From Novosphingobium sp. (GTDB lineage: Bacteria; Pseudomonadota; Alphaproteobacteria; Sphingomonadales; Sphingomonadaceae): DNA of 42,784 nt. The position numbers and the translations under genes are program-made. Numbering within the stretch: position 1 is the first letter of the stretch; each line of letters opens with the position of its first letter. The notes beneath the pieces are model-generated. The model searched no databases and was not told the origin of the DNA. It saw nothing but the letters and a program-made list of their open reading frames with translations. Where the stretch lies: NCBI GenBank assembly GCA_004211435.1, contig SECS01000011.1, positions 1 through 42,784 on the forward strand, given 5' to 3'. Shown here one piece after another: positions 34,811-42,784 of this stretch.

Positions 34811-36133
34811 ATGGCCGATCTCTTCGCCGGCGACATGCCGGCCCAGCCCAAAACCGACGAACCCAGCGCCGACGCTCCACTGGCGGACCGTTTGCGCCCG
34901 CGCGACCTGTCCGAAGTCGTCGGGCAGGAGCACATCACCGGCCCCGAAGGCGCGATCGGGCGCATGGTCGCGGCTGGCCGCCTCTCTTCGATGATCCTCT
35001 GGGGTCCGCCGGGCACGGGCAAGACCAGTACCGCCCGGCTGCTCGCCGATTCGGTCGGTATGCGCTTCGTCGCGATCTCGGCGGTGTTCTCGGGCGTCGC
35101 CGATCTGAAGAAAGCCTTCGCCGAGGCCGAGGTCGCTGCCAAGGCCGGCCAGCGCACCCTGCTGTTCGTCGACGAGATTCACCGCTTCAATCGCGCGCAA
35201 CAGGACGGCTTCCTGCCCTTCGTGGAGAAAGGCACGGTGACCCTGGTCGGCGCGACCACCGAGAACCCGAGCTTCGAACTCAACGCCGCGCTCTTGTCGC
35301 GCGCGCAGGTGCTGATCCTGCGCCGGCTCGACGCCGATGCCCTGGGCCGCCTGCTCGACAAGGCGGAAGCGCTCGAAGGCCCGCTGCCGATCACGCCCGC
35401 GGCGCGCGAGGCGCTGATCCAGTCGGCCGATGGTGACGGCCGCTTCCTGCTCAACCAGGCCGAGACGCTCTATGCAGCGAAGATCAAGGAACCGCTCGAT
35501 CCCGCGGGGCTCGGCGCGTTCCTCCAGCGCCGCGTCGCGGTCTACGACAAGGACCGCGAGGGGCACTACAACCTAATCTCGGCGCTGCACAAATCCTTGC
35601 GCGGCTCCGACCCGCAGGCCGCGCTCTACTACATGGCGCGGATGCTGACCGCGGGCGAGGAACCGCTCTACGTGCTGCGCCGGCTCGTCCGCTTCGCCAG
35701 CGAGGACGTCGGCCTCGCCGATCCCGAAGCGCTGGTCCAATGCCTCGCCGCCAAGGACGCCTACGACTTTCTCGGCTCGCCCGAGGGCGAGCTGGCGATC
35801 GTCCAGGCCTGCCTCTATCTGGCGACCGCGCCCAAGTCGAACGCGGCCTATGCGGCGCAGAAGGCGGCGTGGAAGAGCGCGCGCGAGACTGGTTCGCTGA
35901 TGCCGCCGCAGAACATCCTCAACGCGCCGACCAAGCTGATGAAGGACATCGGCTACGGCAAGGACTATGCCTACGACCACGACGCCGACGAGGGATTCTC
36001 GGGCGCGGACTACTGGCCCGAGGACATGGCACCACAGACCTTTTACAAGCCGGTAGAGCGCGGCTTCGAGCGTCAGGTGATCGAACGCATGGCCTATTGG
36101 GACAAGCTGCGCGCCAAGCGGCGCGGGGAGTGA
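34811..36133 (+). CDS. rarA: Replication-associated recombination protein A
   Basis: A 440-residue AAA+ ATPase of the MgsA/RarA/WRNIP1 family that acts at stalled replication forks and on single-stranded DNA ends. Walker A is GPPGTGKT at residues 65-72, Walker B is LLFVDEIHRF with Asp121-Glu122, and sensor and arginine-finger regions (GATTENPSFELNAALLSRA) follow. The C-terminal domain (YDHDADEGFSG, ending in FYKPVERGFERQ) has the family's tetramerisation region. It overlaps the next gene by four bases (GTGA), so the two are coupled. Confidence 0.95.
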   Translation: MADLFAGDMPAQPKTDEPSADAPLADRLRPRDLSEVVGQEHITGPEGAIGRMVAAGRLSSMILWGPPGTGKTSTARLLADSVGMRFVAISAVFSGVADLKKAFAEAEVAAKAGQRTLLFVDEIHRFNRAQQDGFLPFVEKGTVTLVGATTENPSFELNAALLSRAQVLILRRLDADALGRLLDKAEALEGPLPITPAAREALIQSADGDGRFLLNQAETLYAAKIKEPLDPAGLGAFLQRRVAVYDKDREGHYNLISALHKSLRGSDPQAALYYMARMLTAGEEPLYVLRRLVRFASEDVGLADPEALVQCLAAKDAYDFLGSPEGELAIVQACLYLATAPKSNAAYAAQKAAWKSARETGSLMPPQNILNAPTKLMKDIGYGKDYAYDHDADEGFSGADYWPEDMAPQTFYKPVERGFERQVIERMAYWDKLRAKRRGE

Positions 36134-36999
36134 CGGAGCGCTTCCAGCATTATGCCGCGATCGACTGGTCGGGCGCCGTGGGCGAGCGGCACAAGGGCAT
36201 TGCTGTGGCGATCTGCGCAACGGGTGATGCGGCGCCCGAACTCGTCCGCCCCGGTCACCGCTGGTCGCGACCAGAGGTGCTGCAATGGCTGACCGAGGAC
36301 CTGCCCGCCGACACGCTCGTCGGCATGGATCTCGGCATTTCGCTGGCCTTCGCCGATCGCGGTAGTTTCTTTCCCGGCTGGACCGACAGCCCCGCCGACG
36401 CCCGCACGCTCTGGGCCCTGATCGATCGGACCTGCGCCGACGATCCTCATCTCTCGGTCTCGAGTTTCGTCGACCACGCCGAGATCGCCCGCCACTTCCG
36501 CCGTCACGGCGGGCGCGAGGGCGATCTATTCGGCGGCGGCAGAGGCCGCTTCCGCGTGGCCGAGACCGCGCAGCAGGCGATGGGCTGCAAGCCCTACAGC
36601 AATTTCAACCTCGTCGGCGCAGCGCAGGTCGGCAAGTCGAGCCTCTCGGGGATGCGGCTGTTGCATCGACTCACGGGTCGACTGCCCGTCTGGCCGATCC
36701 ATCCACTGCCCGAGCGCGGCTCGGTGCTGGTCGAAATCTATACGACGATCGCGGCGATGGCGGCGGGCCGCCGCCCCGACCGCTCTAAGATCCGCACGGT
36801 CGAGGAATTGAACCGGGCGCTCGCCGCACTCGGCAGCCGGCGCGTGCCATACGAGGGCGCGATCGACGACCACAAGAGCGACGCGCTGATCACAGCCGCC
36901 TGGCTGCGCCGCGTCGCCCACCGCGCGGAACTGTGGAACCCTCGAGGACTGACTTCCGAAATCGCGCAGACGGAGGGCTGGACCTTCGGCGCGGAATGA
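36130..36999 (+). CDS. RNase-H-fold (DUF429-like) protein coupled to rarA
   Basis: A 289-residue protein starting at a GTG that overlaps the rarA stop. Three acidic positions are spaced as in RNase-H-like nucleases: Asp12 in AAIDWSG, Asp67 in VGMDLGIS, and Asp251 in HKSDALITAAWL. The first and third motifs are typical of the DUF429 group of predicted RNase-H-like nucleases. If active it would cut RNA or DNA with two metal ions, a sensible partner for a fork-remodelling ATPase, but this is inference and I am not certain of the family. The frame is open upstream within rarA and that part is not coding. Confidence 0.6.
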   Translation: MTERFQHYAAIDWSGAVGERHKGIAVAICATGDAAPELVRPGHRWSRPEVLQWLTEDLPADTLVGMDLGISLAFADRGSFFPGWTDSPADARTLWALIDRTCADDPHLSVSSFVDHAEIARHFRRHGGREGDLFGGGRGRFRVAETAQQAMGCKPYSNFNLVGAAQVGKSSLSGMRLLHRLTGRLPVWPIHPLPERGSVLVEIYTTIAAMAAGRRPDRSKIRTVEELNRALAALGSRRVPYEGAIDDHKSDALITAAWLRRVAHRAELWNPRGLTSEIAQTEGWTFGAE

Positions 37000-37044
37000 C
37001 AGAAGTGTAAGCAACAATTCGCGCACCCCGGGGAGAACCATACG

Positions 37045-38769
37045 ATGAACCGCACGCTGCTTTCGGGCCTGGCCGGACTGGCGCTCGCCACGGGCATGGC
37101 CGGCCCCGCCCTCGCCGCCACGCCCAAGACGCAGGCCCAACCCGGCCTCGCCTGGAAGGACTACGTCGCCAAGACGATCGCCGACTGGATGGCGATCTCG
37201 CCCGCCGATGCCGTCTATCAGGGCGCCCACCAGTACGACGGCAAGATGCCCGACTGGAGCGAGGCCGGGCTCAAGGCCAGCGCCGATTTCTACCGCCAGG
37301 CGATCGCCGGCGCGAAGGCCTATCGCAGCCTGACCGGCGCCGAGGCCTTCGAGCGCGACTATCTGGTCCAGGTCTTCGCGGGCAAGCTGTTCTGGATCGA
37401 GGATGCCGACCAGCCGCACACCAATCCGGCGTTCTATGTCGGCGGCGGACTCGATCCCAACGTCTACGTCAGCCGCGACTATGCCGACAAGCCGACGCGG
37501 ATGAAGGCGATGATCGCCTTCTTCGAGACGATCCCGACCGCCGCGCGCAACATCCGCGCGAACCTCAACAAGCCCCTGCCCGCCAGCTTCATCAAATACG
37601 GCGTCGCCGGCTTCGGCGGCTTCGGCGAATACTATCGCGGCGATGCCCGCGCGGCTTTCGCCGACGTGCAGGACCCGGCGCTGCAGGCGAAGTTCCGCAC
37701 AACTTCGGAAGCTGCCGGACAGGCGATGGCAGACCTGTCGACCTGGCTCAAGGCGCAGCCCCCCGCGCCCGAGGGCAGCTATGCGCTCGGCGCCGATCGC
37801 TTCGCGCGGATGGTCAAGGCAACCGAGGGCGTCGACGTGCCGCTGGCCGAACTCGAGCGCGTCGGCCGCGCCGATCTCAAGCGCAACCAGGATGCGCTCA
37901 AGGTGGCCTGCAACCAGTTCGCCCCGGGCGCGACGATCATCGCCTGCTTCGACAAGCTCAACGCCGACAAGCCCAAGGAAGGCCCGGTAGCGGCAGCGAC
38001 GCGGCAAATCCCCGAGCTCAACGCCTTCGTCCGCCAGCACGATCTGGTGACGATCCCCGGCACCGAACAGGCGCTCGTGCGCGAATCGCCGCCCTACAAC
38101 CGCCAGAACAGCGCCTACATCGATCCCGCCGGCCCGCTCGAGAAGGGGATTCCCTCGATCTACTACATCTCGCCGCCCGATCCGGCCTGGTCGCAGGAAA
38201 AGCAGCTCGAATACATTCCCGGCGAGAAGGACCTGCTGTTCACTTCGGTGCACGAGGTCATGCCGGGCCACTTCCTCCAATTCCTCCACTCGAACCGCAC
38301 GCCCTCGCAGGTCGGTCGGCTCTTCGTCGGCTATGCCTTCGCCGAAGGTTGGGCGCACTACAGCGAGGAGATGATGGTCGAAGCCGGGCTCGACGGCGGC
38401 GCCGCGGTCACCCGGGTTGGCCAGATCTCGAACGCGCTGCTGCGCAATTGCCGCTATCTCTCGGCGATCGGGCTGCACAGCGGGACCCTGACCCAGGCGC
38501 AGTCGGACGAGATGTTCCGCAAGGAATGCTACCAGGGCGCGGGCACGGCCGAACAGCAGGCCGCGCGCGGGACCTACGATCCGGCCTACCTGAACTACAC
38601 GCTGGGCAAGCTGATGATCCGCAAGCTGCGCACCGACTGGACCGCGAAGCACGGCGGGCGCGGGGCGTGGAAGGCGTTCCACGACCAGTTCCTGTCCTAC
38701 GGCGGCCCGCCGGTGCCGCTGGTGCGCAAGGCTATGATGCAGGAGCCGACCGCGAAGGCGGTGTTCTAG
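37045..38769 (+). CDS. Exported DUF885 metallopeptidase-like protein
   Basis: A 574-residue protein with a signal peptide (MNRTLLSGLAGLALATGMAGPALA), followed by a large DUF885 domain. The zinc signature is HEVMPGH at residues 403-409 (H-E-x-x-P-G-H, a variant of HExxH), with the distal Glu probably in FAEGWAHYSEEM. DUF885 proteins are predicted gluzincin-type carboxypeptidases or oligopeptidases of the cell envelope. The ribosome-binding site GGGGAGA lies about ten bases before the ATG. The gene stands alone, followed by a palindromic repeat. Length is typical. Confidence 0.9.
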   Translation: MNRTLLSGLAGLALATGMAGPALAATPKTQAQPGLAWKDYVAKTIADWMAISPADAVYQGAHQYDGKMPDWSEAGLKASADFYRQAIAGAKAYRSLTGAEAFERDYLVQVFAGKLFWIEDADQPHTNPAFYVGGGLDPNVYVSRDYADKPTRMKAMIAFFETIPTAARNIRANLNKPLPASFIKYGVAGFGGFGEYYRGDARAAFADVQDPALQAKFRTTSEAAGQAMADLSTWLKAQPPAPEGSYALGADRFARMVKATEGVDVPLAELERVGRADLKRNQDALKVACNQFAPGATIIACFDKLNADKPKEGPVAAATRQIPELNAFVRQHDLVTIPGTEQALVRESPPYNRQNSAYIDPAGPLEKGIPSIYYISPPDPAWSQEKQLEYIPGEKDLLFTSVHEVMPGHFLQFLHSNRTPSQVGRLFVGYAFAEGWAHYSEEMMVEAGLDGGAAVTRVGQISNALLRNCRYLSAIGLHSGTLTQAQSDEMFRKECYQGAGTAEQQAARGTYDPAYLNYTLGKLMIRKLRTDWTAKHGGRGAWKAFHDQFLSYGGPPVPLVRKAMMQEPTAKAVF

Positions 38770-38900
38770 GGGATAACATCCTCTCCGCTCGCGGGGAGGT
38801 GGCAGACGCGAAGCGGCTGACGGAGGGGTGTAACCGCCGGCGGGGACACCCCTCCACCACCGCCTACGGCGGCGGTCCTCCTCCCCTTACAGGGGAGGAT
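38770..38900. repeat. REP-like multi-palindrome element
   Basis: The spacer between the DUF885 gene and the phosphate transporter is filled by palindromes. GGAGGGGTGT (38822-38831) is complementary to ACACCCCTCC (38846-38855), CTCCCCT (38881-38887) to AGGGGAG (38891-38897), and CTCTCCGCTCGCGGGGAG near 38781 forms an imperfect hairpin. A central run with CCGCC and GGCGG also pairs. This resembles the long dispersed intergenic repeats common in sphingomonad genomes. It may also end transcription from both flanks. Confidence 0.75.
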
Positions 38901-38908
38901 CTTTCAGC

Positions 38909-39925
38909 TCAGAACACCCGCGTCAGCATGTAGAACGCCGCGCCCACCGCGGCGGAGGCCGGGATCGTGATGACCCAGGCCACGACCACACTCTGTGCCA
39001 CGCCCCAGCGAATCGCCGAAGCGCGCCTGGCCGTGCCCGCACCGATGACACAGCCGGTGATCGTGTGCGTGGTCGAAACCGGGATGCCGAGCAGCGAGGC
39101 CGAGAAGACCATGATCGAGCCGCCGGTCGAAGCGGCGAAGCCCTGGTGCTGCGAGAGCTTGGTGATGCGGCTGCCCATCGTCTCGATGATCTTCCAGCCG
39201 CCGGACATCGTGCCGAGCGCGATGGCGATGTAGCACGAGATCGCCACCCAGTGCGGCACCTCGAACTTACCCGAGAGATAGCCGGTCGAGTAGAGCAGCA
39301 CGGTGATGATGCCCATCGTCTTCTGCGCGTCGTTGAGCCCGTGGCTCAGCGAATAGGCGGCCGAAGAGAACAGGTGAAGGAAGCGGAACGAGCTTTCCGC
39401 CGTGCGCGAGGTCGAATTGCGGAAGGCCCAGGAGGTCAGCAGCATGATGAACATCGAGAGGATCATGCCGAGCACCGGCGAAAGCACGATCGCGATCAGC
39501 GTCTTGTTGAGCCCCGACCACTGGATGCCCTCGATGCCGGCATGGGCCGTGCCCGCGCCGATGAGGCCGCCGATCAGCGCATGGCTGCTCGACGAGGGAA
39601 TGCCCTTGAGCCAGGTGACGACGTTCCAGAACATCGCCCCGATCAGCGCGCCGAAGACCACGCCCGGCGTGACCAGATGCTGCTCGATCAGGCCCGAGCC
39701 GATCGTCTCGGCCACCTTGTGCAGGGCGGGAAACATGATCGAGAGGAAATAGGCGGCGAAGTTGAACACCGCTGCGAAGATCACGGCCTTGACCGGGCTC
39801 AGCAGCTTGGTCGCCACCACGGTCGCGATCGAATTTGCCGCGTCGTGCAGGCCGTTGAGAAAATCGAAGGCCAGCGCGACGAGGATCAGCCCGACAAGCA
39901 GCGGGAACGCCAACTCGTGCGTCAT
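38909..39925 (-). CDS. Inorganic phosphate transporter, PiT family
   Basis: A 338-residue integral membrane protein with about ten hydrophobic segments. The duplicated PiT signatures are present: FDFLNGLHDAANSIATVV near the N-terminus, SSSSHALIGGLIG, and in the second half SHGLNDAQKTMGI with PVSTTHTITGCVIG. It carries phosphate or metal-phosphate across the inner membrane with protons. The ATG overlaps the preceding stop by four bases (ATGA), a typical DUF47-PiT operon, in which the DUF47 protein is needed for or regulates the transporter. No Pho-box was recognised. Confidence 0.92.
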   Translation of the reverse strand: MTHELAFPLLVGLILVALAFDFLNGLHDAANSIATVVATKLLSPVKAVIFAAVFNFAAYFLSIMFPALHKVAETIGSGLIEQHLVTPGVVFGALIGAMFWNVVTWLKGIPSSSSHALIGGLIGAGTAHAGIEGIQWSGLNKTLIAIVLSPVLGMILSMFIMLLTSWAFRNSTSRTAESSFRFLHLFSSAAYSLSHGLNDAQKTMGIITVLLYSTGYLSGKFEVPHWVAISCYIAIALGTMSGGWKIIETMGSRITKLSQHQGFAASTGGSIMVFSASLLGIPVSTTHTITGCVIGAGTARRASAIRWGVAQSVVVAWVITIPASAAVGAAFYMLTRVF

Positions 39926-41103
39926 GCGTGATCGATCACGATGCCGTCGATCTCGTTGGCGACGTCCTCGAGCGCGTCGACGATCCGCTCGAGATGCTTG
40001 TAGACCTCGCGCACGACGATGAACTTCATCGTCTCGTTCTCGCCGCACTGGGAAAACGCCTTCTTGAGGCCGCGATCGTGGATCTCGTCGGCATGGCCTT
40101 CCATGCGCACCAGTCGCTCGGTCAGCTCGTGCAGCCGCGGGCCGTTGCGCGCGACGTCGCGCAGCAGCGGAATCGCCTCGGCGGTGACGCGCGCGGCATC
40201 GACGATGATCGCGGTCATGTCGCGCATCTCTTCGCTGAAATCGACGAAATCGTAGAGCGCGACCGCACCGGCAGCAGCGTTCATCTCGTCCACGGCATCG
40301 TCCATCGCACCGATCAGACTGGTGATCGCACCGCGGTCAAACGGGGTCAGGAAGGTCTTGCGGACCGTCTGCAACACCTCGCGGATGATGTTGTCCGCGT
40401 CGTGCTCGCGCTCGTGAATCTCGCGGATGTGATCGACCCGCGCGCCGCCACCCTGGAACAGACGCGCCAGCGCATCGGCCGCAGCGACGATGGTCACTGC
40501 ATGGGCCTCGAACATATCGAAGAAATTACCGGTTTTCGGCAGGAGCCGCTGAAACCACGCGAACATGTTACTCACCTTGGATTTTTGCGCGACGAGGTGG
40601 AACACGCCCGTGCGCCTCGCCGCTGCTTTGAATTCCGATGACGCGAAGGTGCGCATGAGGTCGCGCAGGTCGGTCTCGTCGACCGCCTCCGCCGCCTCGG
40701 GCAGCGAGAACCAGCGCCGCTCGCGCTGCCCCTGCTCCTTCCACTGGTCGAACTCGTCGGTCACCGCGAGCGGGAACACGTCGACGTCGACCATCAGCGA
40801 CGCACCATTGTTGCGCCGCTTGCGATAGCGATAGGAGCCGAGCGGAATCGGGCAGACCGATCCCGCGATGCCGGCTTCCTCCTCGGCCTCCAGCGCCGCA
40901 GCGGCGTGTGGCGTTACGCCCGTGGGGACGTTGCCTTTGGGAATCACCCACCGCCCCGTGCCGCGCGAGGTGATCAGCAGAATCCGCACCGACGCGTCGA
41001 GCGCTGATCCTTCGGTGCGATAGGGCAAGGCGGCAATCTGGCGGATGCGGGTTTCCCGTGGGCGTTGAGTCCCTTGAACGCGCCGTTGCCCCAAACCGTT
41101 CAA
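39922..41103 (-). CDS. Continuous NUDIX hydrolase-DUF47 (PhoU-like) reading frame
   Basis: An open frame of up to 393 residues with two domains normally found as separate genes. The N-terminal part (about residues 20-175) is a NUDIX domain: VIPKGNVPTGVTPHAAAALEAEEEAGI keeps the EAEEEAG metal core, although the usual Glu and Arg of the Nudix box are Val and Leu. The C-terminal part (from about 180; MFAWFQRLLPKTGNFFDMFE) is a complete DUF47 protein, typical of the regulator beside PiT transporters. There is no stop between them. An ATG at 40566 with AAGGTGAG just upstream could start DUF47 on its own, so a fused protein, a separate DUF47, or both are possible. The N-terminal start is uncertain (TTG at 41103 or 41094, no ribosome-binding site). 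Confidence 0.8.
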   Translation of the reverse strand: MNGLGQRRVQGTQRPRETRIRQIAALPYRTEGSALDASVRILLITSRGTGRWVIPKGNVPTGVTPHAAAALEAEEEAGIAGSVCPIPLGSYRYRKRRNNGASLMVDVDVFPLAVTDEFDQWKEQGQRERRWFSLPEAAEAVDETDLRDLMRTFASSEFKAAARRTGVFHLVAQKSKVSNMFAWFQRLLPKTGNFFDMFEAHAVTIVAAADALARLFQGGGARVDHIREIHEREHDADNIIREVLQTVRKTFLTPFDRGAITSLIGAMDDAVDEMNAAAGAVALYDFVDFSEEMRDMTAIIVDAARVTAEAIPLLRDVARNGPRLHELTERLVRMEGHADEIHDRGLKKAFSQCGENETMKFIVVREVYKHLERIVDALEDVANEIDGIVIDHA

Positions 41104-41112
41104 TGTTACAAT
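41085..41112 (+). promoter_or_regulatory. Candidate promoter for the SirB1-like gene
   Basis: GTTGCC at 41085-41090 and TACAAT at 41107-41112 are separated by 16 bases, about 65 bases before the SirB1-like start. The -10 box has one mismatch to consensus; the -35 box is weak. It lies within the uncertain 5' end of the divergent NUDIX-DUF47 gene, so the two transcripts probably start back to back. Confidence 0.35.
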
Positions 41113-41177
41113 TTTATTGCAGCATCAAACTGTGCGAAATCGGGCCGGACTGGCGCAGGACGCATCCTGGAGCCATA

Positions 41178-41987
41178 ATGGGTTCAATGGAATCCGATAT
41201 TGCCACTCTCGGCCTGCTCGACGACGAAGAGATCGAACTCGACAACGCCGCACTTCTGCTCAGCGAGCTCGATCACGACGGCATCGCGCTCGAACCCTAC
41301 TATGCGATGCTCGACGACATCGGCGATCGCCTCGCCGCCTTCGACATGGCCGATACGCCCGCCGAACAGGGCGAAGCCCTGGCGCAGGTGTTCTTCGACG
41401 AGTTCGGCTTCACCGGCGATGCCGACAGCTACGACGCGCCGCTCAACGCCGATCTGATTCGCGTGCTCGACCGCAAGCGGGGTCTGCCCGTCAGCCTCTC
41501 GCTGCTCTATGTCGCGGCCGCGCGGCGCATGGGCTGGACCGCGCATGCGACCGATACGCCGGGCCACGTGCTCGTGCGGCTGGGCGACGGCCCGCCCTAT
41601 CTGATCGACCCGTTCCACGACGGTGAGCCCGTGCCGGGCGATCGCCTCGCTGCGCTGCTCGAGGGCGCGCTTGGCCCTGGTGGCAAGCCGGGTCCGCAGC
41701 ATGTCGCGCCGATGTCAAACCGCGCGACACTGGTAAGGCTGCTGCTGAACCAGGCGACGCGCGCCGAACGCGGTGGTGACGCGCTGCGTGCGCTGGCGCT
41801 TTACGAACGCATGACCGCGGTCGCGCCCGACCATGCCGACGCCTGGTGGGAACTCGCGCGGCTGCAGCTCCAGTTGCAGAATGTCGACGCCGCGCGCGGC
41901 AGCCTCAGCGCCATGCTCGAGGTGACGCGCGACCCGAAGAAACGCGAGCTGATCACCACCACCCTGCGGGCGATCGCCGAAAGCTAG
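41178..41987 (+). CDS. SirB1-family protein (transglutaminase-like core with TPR region)
   Basis: A 269-residue protein. The central part, YDAPLNADLIRVLDRKRGLPVSLSLLYVAAARRMGW followed by TPGHVLVRLGDG and YLIDPFHDG, is the SirB1/transglut_core2 signature. Family members keep the fold of transglutaminases but the cysteine nucleophile is replaced here (SLSLLYVAA contains no Cys), so it is probably non-catalytic. The last 80 residues form helical pairs (NRATLVRLLLNQATRAERGG, ALALYERMTAVAPDHADAW) like tetratricopeptide repeats. Function is unknown. GGAG lies about six bases before the ATG. Confidence 0.85.
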   Translation: MGSMESDIATLGLLDDEEIELDNAALLLSELDHDGIALEPYYAMLDDIGDRLAAFDMADTPAEQGEALAQVFFDEFGFTGDADSYDAPLNADLIRVLDRKRGLPVSLSLLYVAAARRMGWTAHATDTPGHVLVRLGDGPPYLIDPFHDGEPVPGDRLAALLEGALGPGGKPGPQHVAPMSNRATLVRLLLNQATRAERGGDALRALALYERMTAVAPDHADAWWELARLQLQLQNVDAARGSLSAMLEVTRDPKKRELITTTLRAIAES

Positions 41988-42784
41988 GAAATACGCGGGC
42001 CCACCGTGCCGCGCCGGAACCAGAAGCTCCACACCGCGAGGCTGCCGAGCAGGACCAGCGCCAGGCCCACGGCGGTCATCACCAGACGATAGACCAGCCC
42101 GCCGACCTTCGCCGCGTGCAGCGGATAGAAGGTGTAATAGCCGCGCACAGGCGCCGGCAGCGCCAGGGCATCGCGCGCTTCGACCAGCCGGCCGCTGTCG
42201 GCGGCGAAGTAGAGCATCGTGCGGCCATTGGGCAGCCACTCGCTGGGCTGTTTCATGCGCAGTGTGACGAGGCCGTTGTTCTGGCGCGGCAGACTCAGCG
42301 TGCGCAGTTGCGCGTCGGGGAAGCGGGCGTGTGCGGTGGCGATCACCGCCTGCCAGTCATACCGCTCGGCCAGCTCGGTCTTCGCGACTTTCGGCGCCTT
42401 GCCGGCCTTGGCGATGGCCGCAGGCGCCGAGGGACCGAGCACCAGCGCGCTCACCGGACGAAACACCATCGCGGCGCCGGTGAAGGTGACGAGCAGGACC
42501 AGCGGAGCCACGACGATGCCGAGATCGCGATGCTGGCGCACGATCGCCGGTCGGCTGATACGCCTCGGCCAAAGGCGGAACTCGAAGGTCTTGCGTGTGC
42601 GCCACCAGAGGAACACGCCGCTTACCGCGAAGAACACGCCGGCGAGCCCCGCCAGGCCGACCACGATCTCACCGGTATCGCCGGCGAAGAGGTGGTGGTG
42701 GAAATCGAACAGCCACAGTTCGGGCCGCTCCCACTGGCTCGACCAGCGCGTGACCAGGTTGCCCGCCTGGTCGACATAGGCGCC
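41984..42784 (-). CDS. PepSY-associated TM helix protein, partial (runs off right edge)
   Basis: The last 266 residues of a protein whose N-terminus lies beyond the window. Visible parts are LFDFHHHLFAGDTGEIVVG with the histidine-rich helix typical of PepSY_TM proteins, three hydrophobic helices (GLAGLAGVFFAVSGVFLWW, IVVAPLVLLVTFTGAAMVF, and VMTAVGLALVLLGSLAVWSF), a soluble PepSY-like domain between them, and a basic C-terminus. Such proteins are often encoded beside TonB-dependent siderophore receptors and may act as ferric reductases, but no such neighbour is visible here. Its stop overlaps the SirB1-like stop (CTAG), the two genes being convergent. Confidence 0.85.
   Translation of the reverse strand, partial: GAYVDQAGNLVTRWSSQWERPELWLFDFHHHLFAGDTGEIVVGLAGLAGVFFAVSGVFLWWRTRKTFEFRLWPRRISRPAIVRQHRDLGIVVAPLVLLVTFTGAAMVFRPVSALVLGPSAPAAIAKAGKAPKVAKTELAERYDWQAVIATAHARFPDAQLRTLSLPRQNNGLVTLRMKQPSEWLPNGRTMLYFAADSGRLVEARDALALPAPVRGYYTFYPLHAAKVGGLVYRLVMTAVGLALVLLGSLAVWSFWFRRGTVGPRIS

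Noticed and set aside
36526..38682. A 718-codon open frame on the minus strand opposite the DUF885 gene
   Set aside because: It lies across the end of the RNase-H-like gene and the DUF885 gene, has no recognisable domain, and is explained by high GC content leaving antisense frames without stops. The DUF885 gene has a signal peptide and catalytic motif.

Overview
The window is GC-rich, densely packed chromosomal DNA with the gene content of an alphaproteobacterium, most likely a sphingomonad (Novosphingobium/Sphingobium/Sphingomonas type). The evidence is the combination of a TonB-dependent receptor, two class-I bacterial P450s, SerC-SerA with an alphaproteobacterial serC-type leader, HisZ, SDHAF4, a CC_3452-type protein and a zinc-free bL36. 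No rRNA, tRNA, CRISPR array, IS element, phage gene or integrase was recognised. No gene-free stretch exceeds 300 bases; the largest gaps (about 190-240 bases, at 2460-2659, 4464-4677, 7752-7984, 13224-13416, 19018-19255 and 25839-26035) hold promoters, repeats or a leader RNA, or show nothing recognisable.

Layout. 1-7.8 kb: a partial gene at the left edge, an SDR dehydrogenase, an RsmB-type rRNA methyltransferase, SDHAF4, a periplasmic L,D-transpeptidase-fold protein, PurA, a secreted esterase, a SnoaL-like protein, a GNAT acetyltransferase and HisZ. 8-16.2 kb: a TonB-dependent receptor convergent with the serC-serA operon, an extensin-like lipoprotein, an ACMSD-type amidohydrolase and a DUF938 methyltransferase. 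16.3-19.0 kb: an Arg-rich secreted protein, then a translationally coupled P450/acyl-CoA-dehydrogenase-fold pair. 19.3-21.0 kb: a GT-A-like protein overlapping a beta-hydroxyacid dehydrogenase. 21.0-25.0 kb: a compact four-gene operon of circularly permuted ATP-grasp, alpha-E protein, transglutaminase and Anbu proteasome-like peptidase. 25.1-29.0 kb: a TonB-like protein, a second P450 divergent from a TetR regulator, and an HxlR regulator divergent from a CC_3452-type secreted protein across nested palindromes.

29-37 kb: a HAD phosphatase, bL36, an operon of two DUF4136-like envelope proteins with an M14 cytosolic-type carboxypeptidase, a spermidine-synthase-like protein, an orphan histidine kinase, and rarA coupled to an RNase-H-like protein. 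37-42.8 kb: a DUF885 metallopeptidase, a palindromic intergenic repeat, a PiT phosphate transporter preceded by one continuous NUDIX-DUF47 reading frame, a SirB1-like protein, and a partial PepSY membrane protein.

Housekeeping functions (serine, purine and histidine synthesis, phosphate uptake, replication restart) alternate with accessory oxidative catabolism (two related P450s, an ACAD-fold flavoprotein, amidohydrolase, SDR, TonB receptor) that would suit uptake and oxidation of hydrophobic compounds; the substrate cannot be read from the sequence. The best candidates for unusual biology are the Anbu/ATP-grasp/alpha-E/transglutaminase operon, which is a known conserved cluster whose product is unresolved, the NUDIX-DUF47 continuous frame, and the rarA-coupled RNase-H-like protein.
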